Source of the DNA: Betaproteobacteria bacterium
GTDB taxonomy: Bacteria; Pseudomonadota; Gammaproteobacteria; Burkholderiales; Rhodocyclaceae
Assembly (NCBI GenBank): GCA_016194935.1
Contig: JACQAO010000065.1
Location: 1 to 37,386, forward strand
Direction of reading: 5' to 3'
DNA length: 37,386 bases
Shown here: positions 1-9,205 of the stretch, piece after piece
Layout of the letters: each line of letters opens with the position of its first letter
Numbering within the stretch: position 1 is the first letter of the stretch
Translations under genes and position numbers: made by a program
Notes under the pieces: model-generated
The model's database searches: none
Told to the model about the DNA's origin: nothing
The model's input: only the letters and a program-made list of their open reading frames with translations

Positions 1-163
1 ATGCATGGCACTTCCTCCATCAACGTTTGATCACCAAGATAGAGGTCTTATCGGCGCCATGCATGCACTACTTGATCTGCAACCTATTGAACATTCATAA
101 ATATTCGTGGGGAAACCTCAGGGTGCGTCCCCTATTCCTGCACTTATCAAGACAAGCGGCCCG

Positions 164-1510
164 CTACAAGACGTAACGCGCCAGATCCTCGCTCTGCGCC
201 AGTTCCTTGAGGCGGCTATCGACATAGGCTGCATCGATGATATGCGCTTCGCTGCCGTGCTTGCCGGCCTCGAAAGAAATTTCCTCCAGCAATTTCTCCA
301 TCACCGTGTAGAGACGACGGGCGCCGATGTTCTCGGTCTTCTCATTCACCGCGAACGCAATTTCCGCCAGGCGGCGGATGCCGTCATCGGTGAAGCTCAG
401 CGTCACTTCCTCGGTTTCCAGCAGCGCCTGGTACTGGCGCGTGAGGCAGGCATCGGTGCCGGTGAGAATGCGGGCGAAGTCGTCGACGGACAGCGAATCG
501 AGCTCGACACGGATCGGAAAGCGTCCCTGCATTTCCGGGATCAGGTCGGAGGGCTTGGCCAGGTGAAACGCGCCGCTGGCGATGAACAGGATGTGGTCGG
601 TCTTGATCATGCCGTACTTGGTCGACACCGTAGTACCTTCAACCAGCGGCAGCAGGTCGCGCTGCACGCCCTGGCGCGACACCTCGGCGCCGTGCGACTC
701 CGAGCGGGATACGATTTTGTCGATTTCGTCGAGGAAGACAATGCCATTCTGCTCCACATTGCGCAGCGCCTGGGTCTTGATCTCGTCGTCATTGATGAGG
801 CGCGCCGCCTCTTCGTCGGCAATCGCCTTCATTGCTTCGCTGATTTTGAGCTTGCGGGTCTTGCGGCGGGCAGTGCCGATGTTCTGGAACATGCCCTGGA
901 TTTGCTGGGTCAGTTCCTCCATGCCGGGCGGCGCGAAAATTTCCATCTGCGCAGAAACCGCCGCTACTTCGATCTCAATTTCCTTGTCGTCAAGCTCGCC
1001 CTCGCGCAGCTTCTTGCGGAATTTCTGCCGCGTGGAAGAATCATCAGTGGCAGGCGTGTCTTCGTGAAAACCCGCGCCCGACCCCGCTGACCGCGCCGCC
1101 GGCAGCAACGCATCGAGAATACGATCCTCGGCCGCGTCCTGCGCCCGGCTGCGCACGCCGCGCATCGCCGCTTCGCGCCCATCCTTGATGGCGGTCTCAG
1201 CCAGGTCGCGGATGATGGTATCGACATCGCGCCCAACATAGCCGACCTCGGTGAACTTGGTCGCCTCCACCTTGATGAAAGGCGCGTTGGCCAGCCGCGC
1301 CAGACGCCGCGCGATCTCCGTCTTGCCGACGCCGGTGGGACCGATCATCAGGATGTTCTTGGGCGTGATCTCGGTACGCAAGGGCTCATCCACCTGCGCC
1401 CGACGCCAGCGGTTGCGTAAGGCGATGGCGACGGCGCGCTTGGCGCGCGCCTGGCCGACGATGTGCTTGTCGAGTTCTGAAACAATTTCCGGCGGGGTCA
1501 TCTGCGTCAT
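164..1510 (-). CDS. hslU: HslU, ATPase/unfoldase subunit of the HslVU protease
   Basis: HslU is the AAA+ unfoldase that feeds proteins into the HslV peptidase in the cytoplasm. The 448-residue protein shows an N-terminal [14 protein letters not shown] segment, Walker [12 protein letters not shown] near residue 50, Walker [11 protein letters not shown] about two thirds along, and the C-terminal tail EDLARYVL, the peptide that docks into HslV in this family. The open frame extends further upstream, but the ATG at 1510 is chosen because it gives the family N-terminus and its ATGA overlaps the hslV stop by 4 bp, typical of translational coupling. Length matches the family (about 440-450 residues). 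Identification is secure. Confidence 0.97.
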   Translation of the reverse strand: MTQMTPPEIVSELDKHIVGQARAKRAVAIALRNRWRRAQVDEPLRTEITPKNILMIGPTGVGKTEIARRLARLANAPFIKVEATKFTEVGYVGRDVDTIIRDLAETAIKDGREAAMRGVRSRAQDAAEDRILDALLPAARSAGSGAGFHEDTPATDDSSTRQKFRKKLREGELDDKEIEIEVAAVSAQMEIFAPPGMEELTQQIQGMFQNIGTARRKTRKLKISEAMKAIADEEAARLINDDEIKTQALRNVEQNGIVFLDEIDKIVSRSESHGAEVSRQGVQRDLLPLVEGTTVSTKYGMIKTDHILFIASGAFHLAKPSDLIPEMQGRFPIRVELDSLSVDDFARILTGTDACLTRQYQALLETEEVTLSFTDDGIRRLAEIAFAVNEKTENIGARRLYTVMEKLLEEISFEAGKHGSEAHIIDAAYVDSRLKELAQSEDLARYVL

Positions 1511-2043
1511 TCCAGCGTCTCGATGAGGTGATTCTGATTGGTGTAGATGCACAGGTCGCCGGCGATGGTCAGGGATTTCTTGACGATCTCCGCCGGCGTC
1601 AGTTGGGTATTCTCCAGCAGACCGCGCGCCGCTGCCTGAGCGTAAGGGCCGCCGCTGCCGATGGCGACGATGCCCAGCTCGGGTTCCAGCACGTCGCCGT
1701 TGCCGGTAATGATCAGCGAGTTCTCACTGTCGGCCACCGCCAGCATGGCTTCCAGCCGGCGCAGCATGCGGTCGGTGCGCCAGTCCTTGGCGAGTTCCAC
1801 AGCCGAGCGCAACAGATTGCCCTGATGTTTTTCCAGCTTGGCCTCGAAGCGCTCGAACAGCGTGAAGGCGTCCGCCGTGCCGCCGGCAAAGCCGGCCAGG
1901 ATGCGCTCGTTGTAAAGCCGCCGGATTTTGCGCGCACTGGCCTTGACGACGATATTGCCCAGCGTGACCTGGCCGTCCCCGCCCAGCGCCACGGCCCGGC
2001 CTTTGCGCACGGAAAGAATGGTGGTGCCGTGGTACTGTTCCAT
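1507..2043 (-). CDS. hslV: HslV, peptidase subunit of the HslVU protease
   Basis: HslV forms the threonine-protease double hexamer degraded-substrate chamber that works with HslU. The 178-residue protein begins [15 protein letters not shown]. The nucleophile should be the first Thr after Gly6, so six residues are removed as a propeptide, unlike E. coli HslV where only Met is removed. Family blocks [33 protein letters not shown] and [17 protein letters not shown] are all present. The ATG at 2043 is chosen over the longer open frame because it gives the family N-terminus. It is the first gene of a two-gene operon with hslU, with a sigma32-like promoter 30-57 bp upstream. Confidence 0.97.
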   Translation of the reverse strand: MEQYHGTTILSVRKGRAVALGGDGQVTLGNIVVKASARKIRRLYNERILAGFAGGTADAFTLFERFEAKLEKHQGNLLRSAVELAKDWRTDRMLRRLEAMLAVADSENSLIITGNGDVLEPELGIVAIGSGGPYAQAAARGLLENTQLTPAEIVKKSLTIAGDLCIYTNQNHLIETLE

Positions 2044-2072
2044 GGGAAAGCCTTCAAAGTGAATTTTGCTGC

Positions 2073-2100
2073 ATATGGCGGCGCGATGCGTTATTTCAAG
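2073..2100 (-). promoter_or_regulatory. Sigma32-type heat-shock promoter of hslVU
   Basis: On the minus strand, CTTGAAA (2094-2100) is followed after 13 bases by CGCCATAT (2073-2080). This fits the sigma32 consensus CTTGAAA-N13-CCCCATnT with one mismatch and would start transcription about 20 bases upstream of the hslV ATG. HslVU is a classic sigma32-controlled heat-shock operon, so motif and gene agree. Read by eye, not scored. Confidence 0.75.
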
Positions 2101-2158
2101 CTGCAGGGCGCATCGGCTGCCTCGCCGCCAGTATAGCCGCCGGGATCCCAGCCATCGA

Positions 2159-4768
2159 CTAAAAGGCGATAGACAGGCCAGCGTACAAAGTCCGGCGTGT
2201 CCCATATTGCGGCGCCCCCACTCCAATTCCCGTGCCGTCACGAAGTAAATACGATTTATCCAATAGATTGACCACCGCGAGTCTGCCTTCTATGTTGCCC
2301 AGCGACGACCCCTTCCATTGATGCGTCAGCGCTGCATTCACTGTCGTGTATGCGGGTAAAACGCTGGAGTTTGGCGCACCGCCGGCAAGCGTATTACGAA
2401 GGCCGCTGCCGTAAATAAAATCCGCACTTATTTGCGAGTCGGCAAATTTATAGTGTACACCGCCGGATACTGAATAGGTTTGATTGTGGTCCACATAGAC
2501 GTAATGGTCGGCGATATAACTTAACTCATCCGCTTCGAACAGTGATTGCCCCGAAATGATATTTTTCCCTTGTGCCTTTTGCACAGTGAAATTCAAGAAA
2601 CCACCCCAATGCGAAACGTTGTATATCGCGGAAAGCTCCAGACCTTTTGCATAGCCTTGCGCGTAGTTAAACGGTGACAAAATCAGTGCTTGCCCAAATT
2701 GCCCTTCGTCGATCAGGTTCGATATTTTTTTGTAATATGCATCTGCGGTTAGCGTCAAATTGGGGCCTGCTTTCCGGCTTACTCCCACGTCAAAGTAATG
2801 CGTGCGCTCGGCCTTGACGTTATCCGAGACAGGCACGGCAGGCGCATTGCTGGTATTGGCAAATTTATCAATACTGCGTTGTGACGCGAGTTCCTGCGGC
2901 GGTGGGGTGAAGTAGCGCGAATAGCCCGCATGAAAAGCAGTCGCATCACTCAGTTTATAGGCCAGGTTGATACGCGGACTCCATTGCTGTTCCTCGGTAA
3001 ATGCCGATACGCGGTCGAAACGCAGGCCATAATTCAGGATAAGCGGTTTCGATATATGCCATTCATCCTGTAGGTAAATGCTCGCCAGAGTACCTGTCTT
3101 GCTTGAGTTGTCTACAATGGTGATGGGATCGGTTCCGATTTGTGCGCCATTACTAGCGACCGGGAATACCGCCACGCTATTGTTGCTATGCGTCACTTGC
3201 CGGGTATAGGCAAAACCTGTCCGCAGTTTATGCGCCGAATTAAGCTTATAGCCAATATCCAATTGGACGCCATTTGCGGAATTCGAACGAAGCGTGTCGG
3301 ATGCAACACCGTTGTATATCAAATCTCCAGCTGAGTCAGGCGTGTAATGCAATTCTGAATATTGATGGAAGGCAGTGACTTGATAGTTGAGCGCACCTTG
3401 GCTTTTTTGCAGCGACAGAACAGAGTATCGATTCACCTCACGTTGCTGTTCATCGAGTTGTGACGATGGCAGGGAACTGAAGCCACTGCTCGCATTGCTC
3501 AATCCGCTCAACGAAAAAGCCGGCGTCTGTCCCGGATTGTTGGGAATCTGAAACTTGCCGTTGTAGGCGCCGAACAGGAGGCCAAGCTGCGTATTGTCAT
3601 CGATAAAATACGAGAGATCGCCGAAAGATTTTGTTTGTCGAGTGCGGTCATGAATCGCGTTGGTCATCGCAGTCGGATTCTCGATACCCAATGAGTTGCT
3701 TACATGACTGCCCGATAAGTAATAGTTAAACGCGCCCCGGCTACCGAAAAATTCGGCGCTCGGCTGCACGAAATCATGCCCGCCAACCAGCACTCCAATC
3801 CGTCCGCCTGGCTTGGCCGTGCCTTCTTTGGTCTGAATCTCGACGATTCCGGCAGTGCGCAGCCCATATTGTGCAGGCAGGGCGCCGGTAACAAAATCGA
3901 TCTGGTCAACAAACCGGGTATCGATCGATTGGCCGAATCCGGAAATGCTCTCAGGCAATTGGACACCGTTTATACGATACTGCACGTTTCCATGATCATC
4001 GCGTATATGCAATGAACCGGAGGCCTTGGAATCTTGTGCAACACCGGGCAATCGCAGTAATACTTCGTTAAAAGGCGTATCGCCTCCTTGCCCGAGCTTG
4101 TCGATCATTTGTTTGTCGACGGTATATACCGTGGTGCCTACTTTAGGGGAAAGCTCCACGCGGGCGCTCTTCAGGCGCGCCGCCGTGACTTCGATGGTGC
4201 TGATCGCCGCCTCGGCCGGGGGTTCGGCAACCAACAGCACCAAACCAGGCGCCGTTCCTGCAATATCAACCTCCTTTCGAATGGACACGTTGCCGACGCC
4301 GTTTGCTTCGACTACATAGTGTCCCGCCGGAATGTCCTCAAGCCGTGCGCGCCCTTCGGTATCCGTCTTCGTCCTGGCGACTTCTGTTCCGTCGCTCGAT
4401 AGAAATCGAACTTGCGTGTTTTGAATGGGTTTGCCTTGTGCGTTGCGTACTTCAGTGTGTACCGGTACGGCATAAGCCGATGATGCGGCAAACAGGCCGG
4501 CCAGGATCAGGGCCAGGTCGAGATTGAGGAAGCTGGCGCCGAGCGGCGCGCCAGGCTGTACTGCAACTGACATTTTGGCTGTTACGGCGAGACTCGCCTT
4601 GGTTGAGGCTTTCGACTTCGCCTGTACCGGGCGTTTTTCGCAGCTTCCGTGCAGGCGAGCCGCTTTATTGCGTAAAGTCTGAATTGCGGTTTCGCCGACT
4701 GCGGGAAAAGCAGGCGCCAAAGCCAGTGTCAGCAGCGTCCCTAGCGGACGATTGCGGTGGTTTTTCAT
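2159..4768 (-). CDS. TonB-dependent outer-membrane receptor with N-terminal carboxypeptidase-regulatory-like domain
   Basis: An 869-residue outer-membrane importer of the TonB-dependent receptor family; substrate cannot be told from sequence. After a hydrophobic stretch ending SSAYA (residues 85-100) comes a beta-sandwich CarboxypepD_reg-like domain (about 101-170), a TonB-box-like STIEVTA (190-196), a plug domain (about 205-320, with [18 protein letters not shown] and IVEIQTKEG), then a beta-barrel ending in YAGLSIAF with the terminal aromatic residue expected of barrel proteins. The ATG at 4768 has a good ribosome site (TTGGAG, 6-base spacing). This start leaves an odd 100-residue leader containing a first weak hydrophobic segment (residues 9-24) and a second, better signal sequence; the ATG of residue 66 is an alternative start but lacks a ribosome site. 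The gene is visibly AT-richer than hslVU and ubiB around it, consistent with transfer. It follows a small Cys-containing membrane protein by 70 bp. Confidence 0.9.
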   Translation of the reverse strand: MKNHRNRPLGTLLTLALAPAFPAVGETAIQTLRNKAARLHGSCEKRPVQAKSKASTKASLAVTAKMSVAVQPGAPLGASFLNLDLALILAGLFAASSAYAVPVHTEVRNAQGKPIQNTQVRFLSSDGTEVARTKTDTEGRARLEDIPAGHYVVEANGVGNVSIRKEVDIAGTAPGLVLLVAEPPAEAAISTIEVTAARLKSARVELSPKVGTTVYTVDKQMIDKLGQGGDTPFNEVLLRLPGVAQDSKASGSLHIRDDHGNVQYRINGVQLPESISGFGQSIDTRFVDQIDFVTGALPAQYGLRTAGIVEIQTKEGTAKPGGRIGVLVGGHDFVQPSAEFFGSRGAFNYYLSGSHVSNSLGIENPTAMTNAIHDRTRQTKSFGDLSYFIDDNTQLGLLFGAYNGKFQIPNNPGQTPAFSLSGLSNASSGFSSLPSSQLDEQQREVNRYSVLSLQKSQGALNYQVTAFHQYSELHYTPDSAGDLIYNGVASDTLRSNSANGVQLDIGYKLNSAHKLRTGFAYTRQVTHSNNSVAVFPVASNGAQIGTDPITIVDNSSKTGTLASIYLQDEWHISKPLILNYGLRFDRVSAFTEEQQWSPRINLAYKLSDATAFHAGYSRYFTPPPQELASQRSIDKFANTSNAPAVPVSDNVKAERTHYFDVGVSRKAGPNLTLTADAYYKKISNLIDEGQFGQALILSPFNYAQGYAKGLELSAIYNVSHWGGFLNFTVQKAQGKNIISGQSLFEADELSYIADHYVYVDHNQTYSVSGGVHYKFADSQISADFIYGSGLRNTLAGGAPNSSVLPAYTTVNAALTHQWKGSSLGNIEGRLAVVNLLDKSYLLRDGTGIGVGAPQYGTRRTLYAGLSIAF

Positions 4769-4838
4769 GGTGATCTCCAAAGCAAATGGGCAGCCCGCGC
4801 GGACAAAACTGTGCCGCGCGGGAATGGTCAAACCGGCT

Positions 4839-5207
4839 TTAGAGTGTTACTGGCGGAGCGCGTGCGGCGTAGGGCAGTGTCCGGTTAAAGGCGACGCTGG
4901 AAAACTCCGCCTGCACCAGGGTTGCCGCCAATACCGGCAAATACACCGGCAAAGGGACTGGTAACGGCGCGGCTGCGGCCATCGCAGTGTATGCCAGGCA
5001 GGTCGTGCACACATGCGCAAGATTCGAAGGCGAACCCGAACCTTCCCCATTTCCCGGCGGCGTCACCGCTTTGGCGGCTGCACTGAAATGGCCGATCAGA
5101 TGCACCAGCGCCGCCTGCTGCGCGCCGAGCAGGAACACGGCGCACGCCGCCACAATCAGGTGGCGTGTGGTCCGGGTCAGGGAGTAGGTGCGGTTCAACG
5201 AATGCAT
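4839..5207 (-). CDS. Small membrane/exported protein, DUF2946-like
   Basis: A 122-residue protein of unknown function. It has one N-terminal hydrophobic segment (about residues 15-37, LIVAACAVFLLGAQQAALVHL), a central HVCTTCLAYTA motif with a CxxC pair, and a Pro/Ala-rich tail containing a second apolar stretch. This shape (one signal-like helix, short size, a Cys pair in the middle, position just upstream of a TonB-dependent receptor) resembles the DUF2946 family often found beside copper/iron-related receptors in Proteobacteria; assignment is by resemblance only. It is co-directional with the receptor and ends 70 bp before its start, so the two may be co-transcribed. A metal-linked role is inference. 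Confidence 0.6.
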   Translation of the reverse strand: MHSLNRTYSLTRTTRHLIVAACAVFLLGAQQAALVHLIGHFSAAAKAVTPPGNGEGSGSPSNLAHVCTTCLAYTAMAAAAPLPVPLPVYLPVLAATLVQAEFSSVAFNRTLPYAARAPPVTL

Positions 5208-5245
5208 GGGGTGTGCATCAGAACATAATCGGTCGCCGATGGCAA

Positions 5246-5287
5246 GCTCAGGTCGAGCAGCTCGGGTCGAGCAGCTCAGGTCGCGCA
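5246..5287. repeat. Three tandem copies of a 14-bp unit
   Basis: Units at 5246-5259 (GCTCAGGTCGAGCA), 5260-5273 (GCTCGGGTCGAGCA) and 5274-5287 (GCTCAGGTCGCGCA) follow head to tail with one or two differences. The first two units contain the short dyad GCTC...GAGC. The array lies between the ubiB stop (5307) and the start of the small membrane protein (5207), so it could be a protein-binding site array for the receptor unit or part of the ubiB 3' end. Confidence 0.8.
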
Positions 5288-5306
5288 GATCTGACCGGGC
5301 TGACGT

Positions 5307-6857
5307 TCAGATAAGCCACAACAACACGCCCGCCAGCGCCGCCAGCAACAGCACCATGCCGGACAGCAGACGGCTCTGGCGTATTTGTTCGGCCTGGATC
5401 AGGGCGAGTTGCGCGCGCAGCGCGGCGCCGTCGTCGCGCGCCAGCGCCTGGTGCGCCAGCCTCGGCAGGGCCGGCAGCAGGGTTGCCCACTGCGGCGCTT
5501 CGCGCTTGAGGTTGCTGATCAGGCCGCGCCAGCCCAACTGTGCGCTCATCGAGCGTTCCAGGAAAGGTTTGGCGGTCTGCCACAGGTCGAGATCGGGGTC
5601 CAACTGGCGGCCCAGCCCTTCGATGTTGAGCAGCGTTTTTTGCAGCAGCATCAGTTGCGGCTGGACTTCCACGTTGAAGCGCCGCGAGGTCTGGAACAGG
5701 CGCAACAGCACGCGGCCGAAGGAAATGTCCTTCAACGGACGGTCGAAGAACGGCTCACACACCGCGCGGATCGACGCCTCGAACTCGTCGACGCGCGTGC
5801 CGGCGGGCGCCCAGCCGGATTCGATGTGCACTTCGGCGACGCGCTTGTAGTCGCGCCGGAAGAAAGCGAGAAAATTATGCGCCAGGTAATTTTTGTCGAT
5901 GTCGGTAAGCGTGCCGACGATGCCGAAATCCAGCGCGATGTACTGCCCGTTCGGCGCCACGAAAATGTTGCCTGGATGCATGTCGGCATGGAAGAAGCCG
6001 TCGCGGAACACCTGGGTGAAAAATATTTCCACGCCGTTGCGCGACAGGGCCTTGAGATCGACGCCCTGGGCGCGCAGCGCGTCGATCTGGCTGATCGGCG
6101 TGCCGTGCATGCGCTCCATCACCATCACCGAATGGTCGCACCAGTCCCAATACACTTCGGGAACCCGCAGCAGCGGCGAGTCCTTGAAATTGCGTCCCAG
6201 CAGCGAACAGTTGGCGGCCTCGCGCATCAGGTCCAGTTCGTCATGCAGGTATTTTTCGAACTCGGCCACCACTTCGCGCGGCTTGAGGCGCTTGCCGTCG
6301 GCCCAGAGTATTTCCAGCAGGCCGGCGGCGGCCTGCAACAAGCCGATGTCATGATCGATGATGGGGGCGATGCCGGGCCGCAGAATTTTCACCGCCACTT
6401 CATGCCCGCCGTCTTCCGCCCGCAAGGTGGCGAAGTGCACCTGGGCAACCGAGGCCGAAGCCACCGGCTCGCGCTCGAAGCTGGCGAACACCTGGTCGAC
6501 CGGCTTGCCGTAAATTTTTTCCAGTTCCGCAAGGGCCAGCGCCGAGGGGAAAGGCGGCACCTGGTCTTGCAGCTTGGCAAGTTCGTCGGCAATATCCTGC
6601 GGCAGCAAATCACGTCGCGTCGATAGCACTTGCCCGAACTTGACGAAAATCGGCCCCAGCGCCTCCAGCGCCAGGCGCAGCCGCACCGCGCGCGGCACTT
6701 GCAATTGGTCGCCGAAGCCGCGCCAGAATTGCAGCACGGCGGCAAGCCGCATCAGCCTGCGGACTCCGACCGAGCCGGGCTCGTGCTCCAGGATCATCTG
6801 GTCGAGACCGTAGCGGCTGGCGACGCGGGCGATCTTGAAAAGGCGCAGAAGGCGCAT
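5307..6857 (-). CDS. ubiB: UbiB-family atypical kinase/ATPase for ubiquinone biosynthesis
   Basis: A 516-residue ABC1/ADCK/UbiB protein that supports aerobic ubiquinone biosynthesis at the inner membrane. Seen are the family KxGQ motif (K73-Q76 in [17 protein letters not shown]), an Ala-rich nucleotide loop ASASVAQVH (133-141), the AVKILRPG lysine (K157), the catalytic and metal-binding block [10 protein letters not shown] followed by ALDFGIVG, and a C-terminal hydrophobic hairpin (about 493-516) that would anchor it in the membrane. Length fits UbiB (about 510-550). It stands apart from other ubi genes here; its upstream neighbour is an MFS transporter 94 bp away on the same strand. Start ATG at 6857 gives the usual [19 protein letters not shown] beginning. 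Confidence 0.9.
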   Translation of the reverse strand: MRLLRLFKIARVASRYGLDQMILEHEPGSVGVRRLMRLAAVLQFWRGFGDQLQVPRAVRLRLALEALGPIFVKFGQVLSTRRDLLPQDIADELAKLQDQVPPFPSALALAELEKIYGKPVDQVFASFEREPVASASVAQVHFATLRAEDGGHEVAVKILRPGIAPIIDHDIGLLQAAAGLLEILWADGKRLKPREVVAEFEKYLHDELDLMREAANCSLLGRNFKDSPLLRVPEVYWDWCDHSVMVMERMHGTPISQIDALRAQGVDLKALSRNGVEIFFTQVFRDGFFHADMHPGNIFVAPNGQYIALDFGIVGTLTDIDKNYLAHNFLAFFRRDYKRVAEVHIESGWAPAGTRVDEFEASIRAVCEPFFDRPLKDISFGRVLLRLFQTSRRFNVEVQPQLMLLQKTLLNIEGLGRQLDPDLDLWQTAKPFLERSMSAQLGWRGLISNLKREAPQWATLLPALPRLAHQALARDDGAALRAQLALIQAEQIRQSRLLSGMVLLLAALAGVLLWLI

Positions 6858-6951
6858 GAACGGCTCGGGGTGCGGGGTGGCGAGGCGTGGAAGTGTAACG
6901 TAAAACCGGGACAGGCGACCGTCACGCGCTGGTCGCGGTGCTATTTCCTGT

Positions 6952-8238
6952 TCATTTTCCGCTATCTATTTCGCCGCCGTGCATGTGAATCAGTCCCACC
7001 AAACCCATCGCCGCAAACGTGGCGGCAATCGCCAGATACCCTACGCTATCGTAGCGCAGGACATGGCCGTCGACATCGGTGGCAATAATCAGGCCGCCGA
7101 TATACGTAGCCACGCCAGCGGCAAGCTGTTGCACCGATCCGATCATGGACAGAAAGGTGCCGCGCAGTTGCGGCTGCGCCGCCGAAGTCACAATCGCCAC
7201 GGCCGGCACCATGCGTCCCGGCACGAAAATAAAAAACAGCGTCGAGCTGATGAGCATGACCCACAGCGGCGCCGGCCCCAGATGGGTCTGGGCGAACAAG
7301 GTCGGGATCGAGCACAGCGCAATCAGCCGGTAAGTCCAGATCTTGCCGCGGGCATCGGCCAGGCGGCCTATCAGCCGCGAGGAGAAAAAGGTGGCCGCGC
7401 CGCCGGCCAGGTACATCAAGAAAATATCCTGCTGCGCGATCCCGACATTGGCGACTGCATAAATGGTGATATACGGAATTACCGAAAACCCCGAGAAAAT
7501 GGCGAGCGCCATGAATGCCAGGGCGCGCAAATGATTGGCGTCGCGCAGCACTTGCAGCATGGCCGAGAATGGATGCACCCGCTCGGGCTCGGTGACCAGC
7601 GCGGAGCGCAGATGACCACGCAGCGCCGGCAGTTTTTTCCAGCCCAGCAGGAGAAAACCACAGCTCAGCACGGCAATGAAAATGAACGGGAAACGCCAGC
7701 CGAAATGATTGGCAAGGTACAGCGAGACCGGCACGCCGGCAATGGTCGACAAGGAGAACGACGACATGATGGCGCCGCTGGCACGACCGCGCCGCTCGAA
7801 AGGAATCAGGTCACCCACCATGGTCTGCACCATGGCGCTCAGTACGCCGCCGAAGGCCCCTGCCGCGCAACGCGCCAGCAGCAAGGACCAGAACCCGAAG
7901 GCCAGGCCGCAGGCCAGCGTCGCCACGGCGAACAGGGAAAACATGGTCAGCAGCAGTCTTTTCCGCTCGTAGCGATCGACGAAAACCGCCGTCAGCAGGC
8001 CCGAAAATCCCGCCGTAAATGTGTAGGCAGAGACCAGCAGGCCGAACTCATGCGTGCCGATGGCGAACTCTTTGATGAGTATCGGCCCGAGCGGCATCAT
8101 GATCATGAAGTCGAGAATCTGGCAAAACTGGATGCCGGCCAGCGTCAGCAGCAGCACACGTTCGCGCAGGGGGTCCAGCGGCAGTTCAGCGGGCGTAAAA
8201 GCGTCAGGGCTGGATGGAGATGACAAGTAGGTACTCAA
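6952..8238 (-). CDS. Major facilitator superfamily transporter
   Basis: A 12-helix inner-membrane transporter of MFS_1 type, about 428 residues with the proposed start; substrate unknown, drug or sugar efflux being common for this branch. Family signs include the loop 2-3 motif [11 protein letters not shown] (a variant of GxxxDRxGRR), helix 4 [18 protein letters not shown] and helix 5 [16 protein letters not shown]. No ATG lies ahead of helix 1, since the first in-frame ATG (MIMMPLGP) falls inside it. A TTG at 8238 opening [14 protein letters not shown] is proposed as start; no clear ribosome site is visible, so the start is uncertain. The frame stays open to 8982 but that part runs antisense to a nucleotidyltransferase gene and is not believed. 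Confidence 0.85.
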   Translation of the reverse strand: MSTYLSSPSSPDAFTPAELPLDPLRERVLLLTLAGIQFCQILDFMIMMPLGPILIKEFAIGTHEFGLLVSAYTFTAGFSGLLTAVFVDRYERKRLLLTMFSLFAVATLACGLAFGFWSLLLARCAAGAFGGVLSAMVQTMVGDLIPFERRGRASGAIMSSFSLSTIAGVPVSLYLANHFGWRFPFIFIAVLSCGFLLLGWKKLPALRGHLRSALVTEPERVHPFSAMLQVLRDANHLRALAFMALAIFSGFSVIPYITIYAVANVGIAQQDIFLMYLAGGAATFFSSRLIGRLADARGKIWTYRLIALCSIPTLFAQTHLGPAPLWVMLISSTLFFIFVPGRMVPAVAIVTSAAQPQLRGTFLSMIGSVQQLAAGVATYIGGLIIATDVDGHVLRYDSVGYLAIAATFAAMGLVGLIHMHGGEIDSGK

Positions 8239-8409
8239 ATTCGGAAACGTGGTTGCGTATTTGCGTAGCTGGGCGAAAACGCAATCCGGGAGATGGAGAT
8301 TATGGCATTGTCGGCAGCCGAATACGCCAAGGCGCTGGCAATATTGCAGCAGTTTTTGCGAATAATGGATAATCGCAGCTTGTTCCGTGCAGGTATTCAG
8401 GTATTGCCA

Positions 8410-9192
8410 ATGCCAGTCAAAGTCGTAGCCGCCATCCAGGCGCGCCTGGGCTCCAGCAGGTTGCCCGGAAAAATGCTTCTGCCGATCCTCGGGCTTCCCA
8501 TGCTGGAGCGGATTGCGGAGCGGGTGCGCCATGCCGGTCGCGTGGACCAGGTGGTGCTTGCCACCACCGAAGCCCCCGAGGATGACGAGTTGGTCAGCGC
8601 GGCCCAGGAGATGGGCCTCCAGGCATCGCGCGGCCCGGTGGACGATATTGCCGAGCGCCTTTACCGTGCCGCCCATGAAACCCGCGCGGACATTCTGGTG
8701 AGGGTGTGGGGCGATTGCCCGTGCGTCGACCCGGCTGTCATCGACCGGGCAGTAGCTCTGCTGGAAGAAGGCGAGTTTGACTTCGTCAGCACTTGCATTG
8801 CGGGCGAAGGCGATTCTGAAGACGGTTTCCTGCGCACTTACCCCTACGGACTGGACATCGAAGTCTACCGTCGCAGCGTGCTGGATTTTCTTCGCACCAC
8901 GACCGACCCGTTTTATCGCGAATTTCCGGAAGACTACCTGCGCGACCACGGTGAGGACTTGCGTCTCGGCACTCTGCGGCATGCCGAAGATTGCTCCGAC
9001 ATCTATGTGACGGTGGATTATCGCGCCGACTTCGATACCGTCTGCGCCGTGTTCGAACGGCTATACGTTCCGCAGCGGGCCTTCGGCTTTGAGGAAGTCG
9101 TCGCCTTGCTGCGCAGCCATCCGGAAATCGACCGCCGCAGCGGTCCCCTCGCCAGAAACATTGAATACATCGCAATGAAAAAACTGCGCTGA
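8410..9192 (+). CDS. SpsF-like cytidylyl/nucleotidyltransferase (CTP_transf_3 type)
   Basis: A 260-residue cytoplasmic sugar nucleotidyltransferase of the group that includes SpsF, KdsB and NeuA, which activates acidic or other sugars as CMP-sugars. Diagnostic is the N-terminal AAIQARLGSSRLPGKMLL, the CTP-binding loop of the family, followed by VDQVVLATTE, a metal-binding VWGDCPCVDP block and the C-terminal VTVDYRADFD. The ATG at 8410 is preferred because it puts MPVKVVAAIQARLGSSRLPGK at the N-terminus and an AGG lies 8 bases upstream; the open frame reaches to 8293 without family-like sequence. The next gene starts 13 bp after its stop, so both are probably one operon. The exact sugar is unknown. 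Confidence 0.85.
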   Translation: MPVKVVAAIQARLGSSRLPGKMLLPILGLPMLERIAERVRHAGRVDQVVLATTEAPEDDELVSAAQEMGLQASRGPVDDIAERLYRAAHETRADILVRVWGDCPCVDPAVIDRAVALLEEGEFDFVSTCIAGEGDSEDGFLRTYPYGLDIEVYRRSVLDFLRTTTDPFYREFPEDYLRDHGEDLRLGTLRHAEDCSDIYVTVDYRADFDTVCAVFERLYVPQRAFGFEEVVALLRSHPEIDRRSGPLARNIEYIAMKKLR

Positions 9193-9205
9193 GCGCTCAT
9201 CCAAC

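Noticed and set aside
1..64. 9-bp inverted repeat ATGCATGGC (1-9) and GCCATGCAT (56-64) near the left edge
   Set aside because: Too short and self-palindromic in its core to claim a mobile-element end; no T run for a terminator.
107..1090. A 327-codon plus-strand frame opposite hslU
   Set aside because: hslU has all its motifs on the minus strand; this is its shadow.
8239..8982. N-terminal extension of the MFS transporter frame
   Set aside because: It runs antisense through the SpsF-like gene and adds no helices; start placed at 8238.
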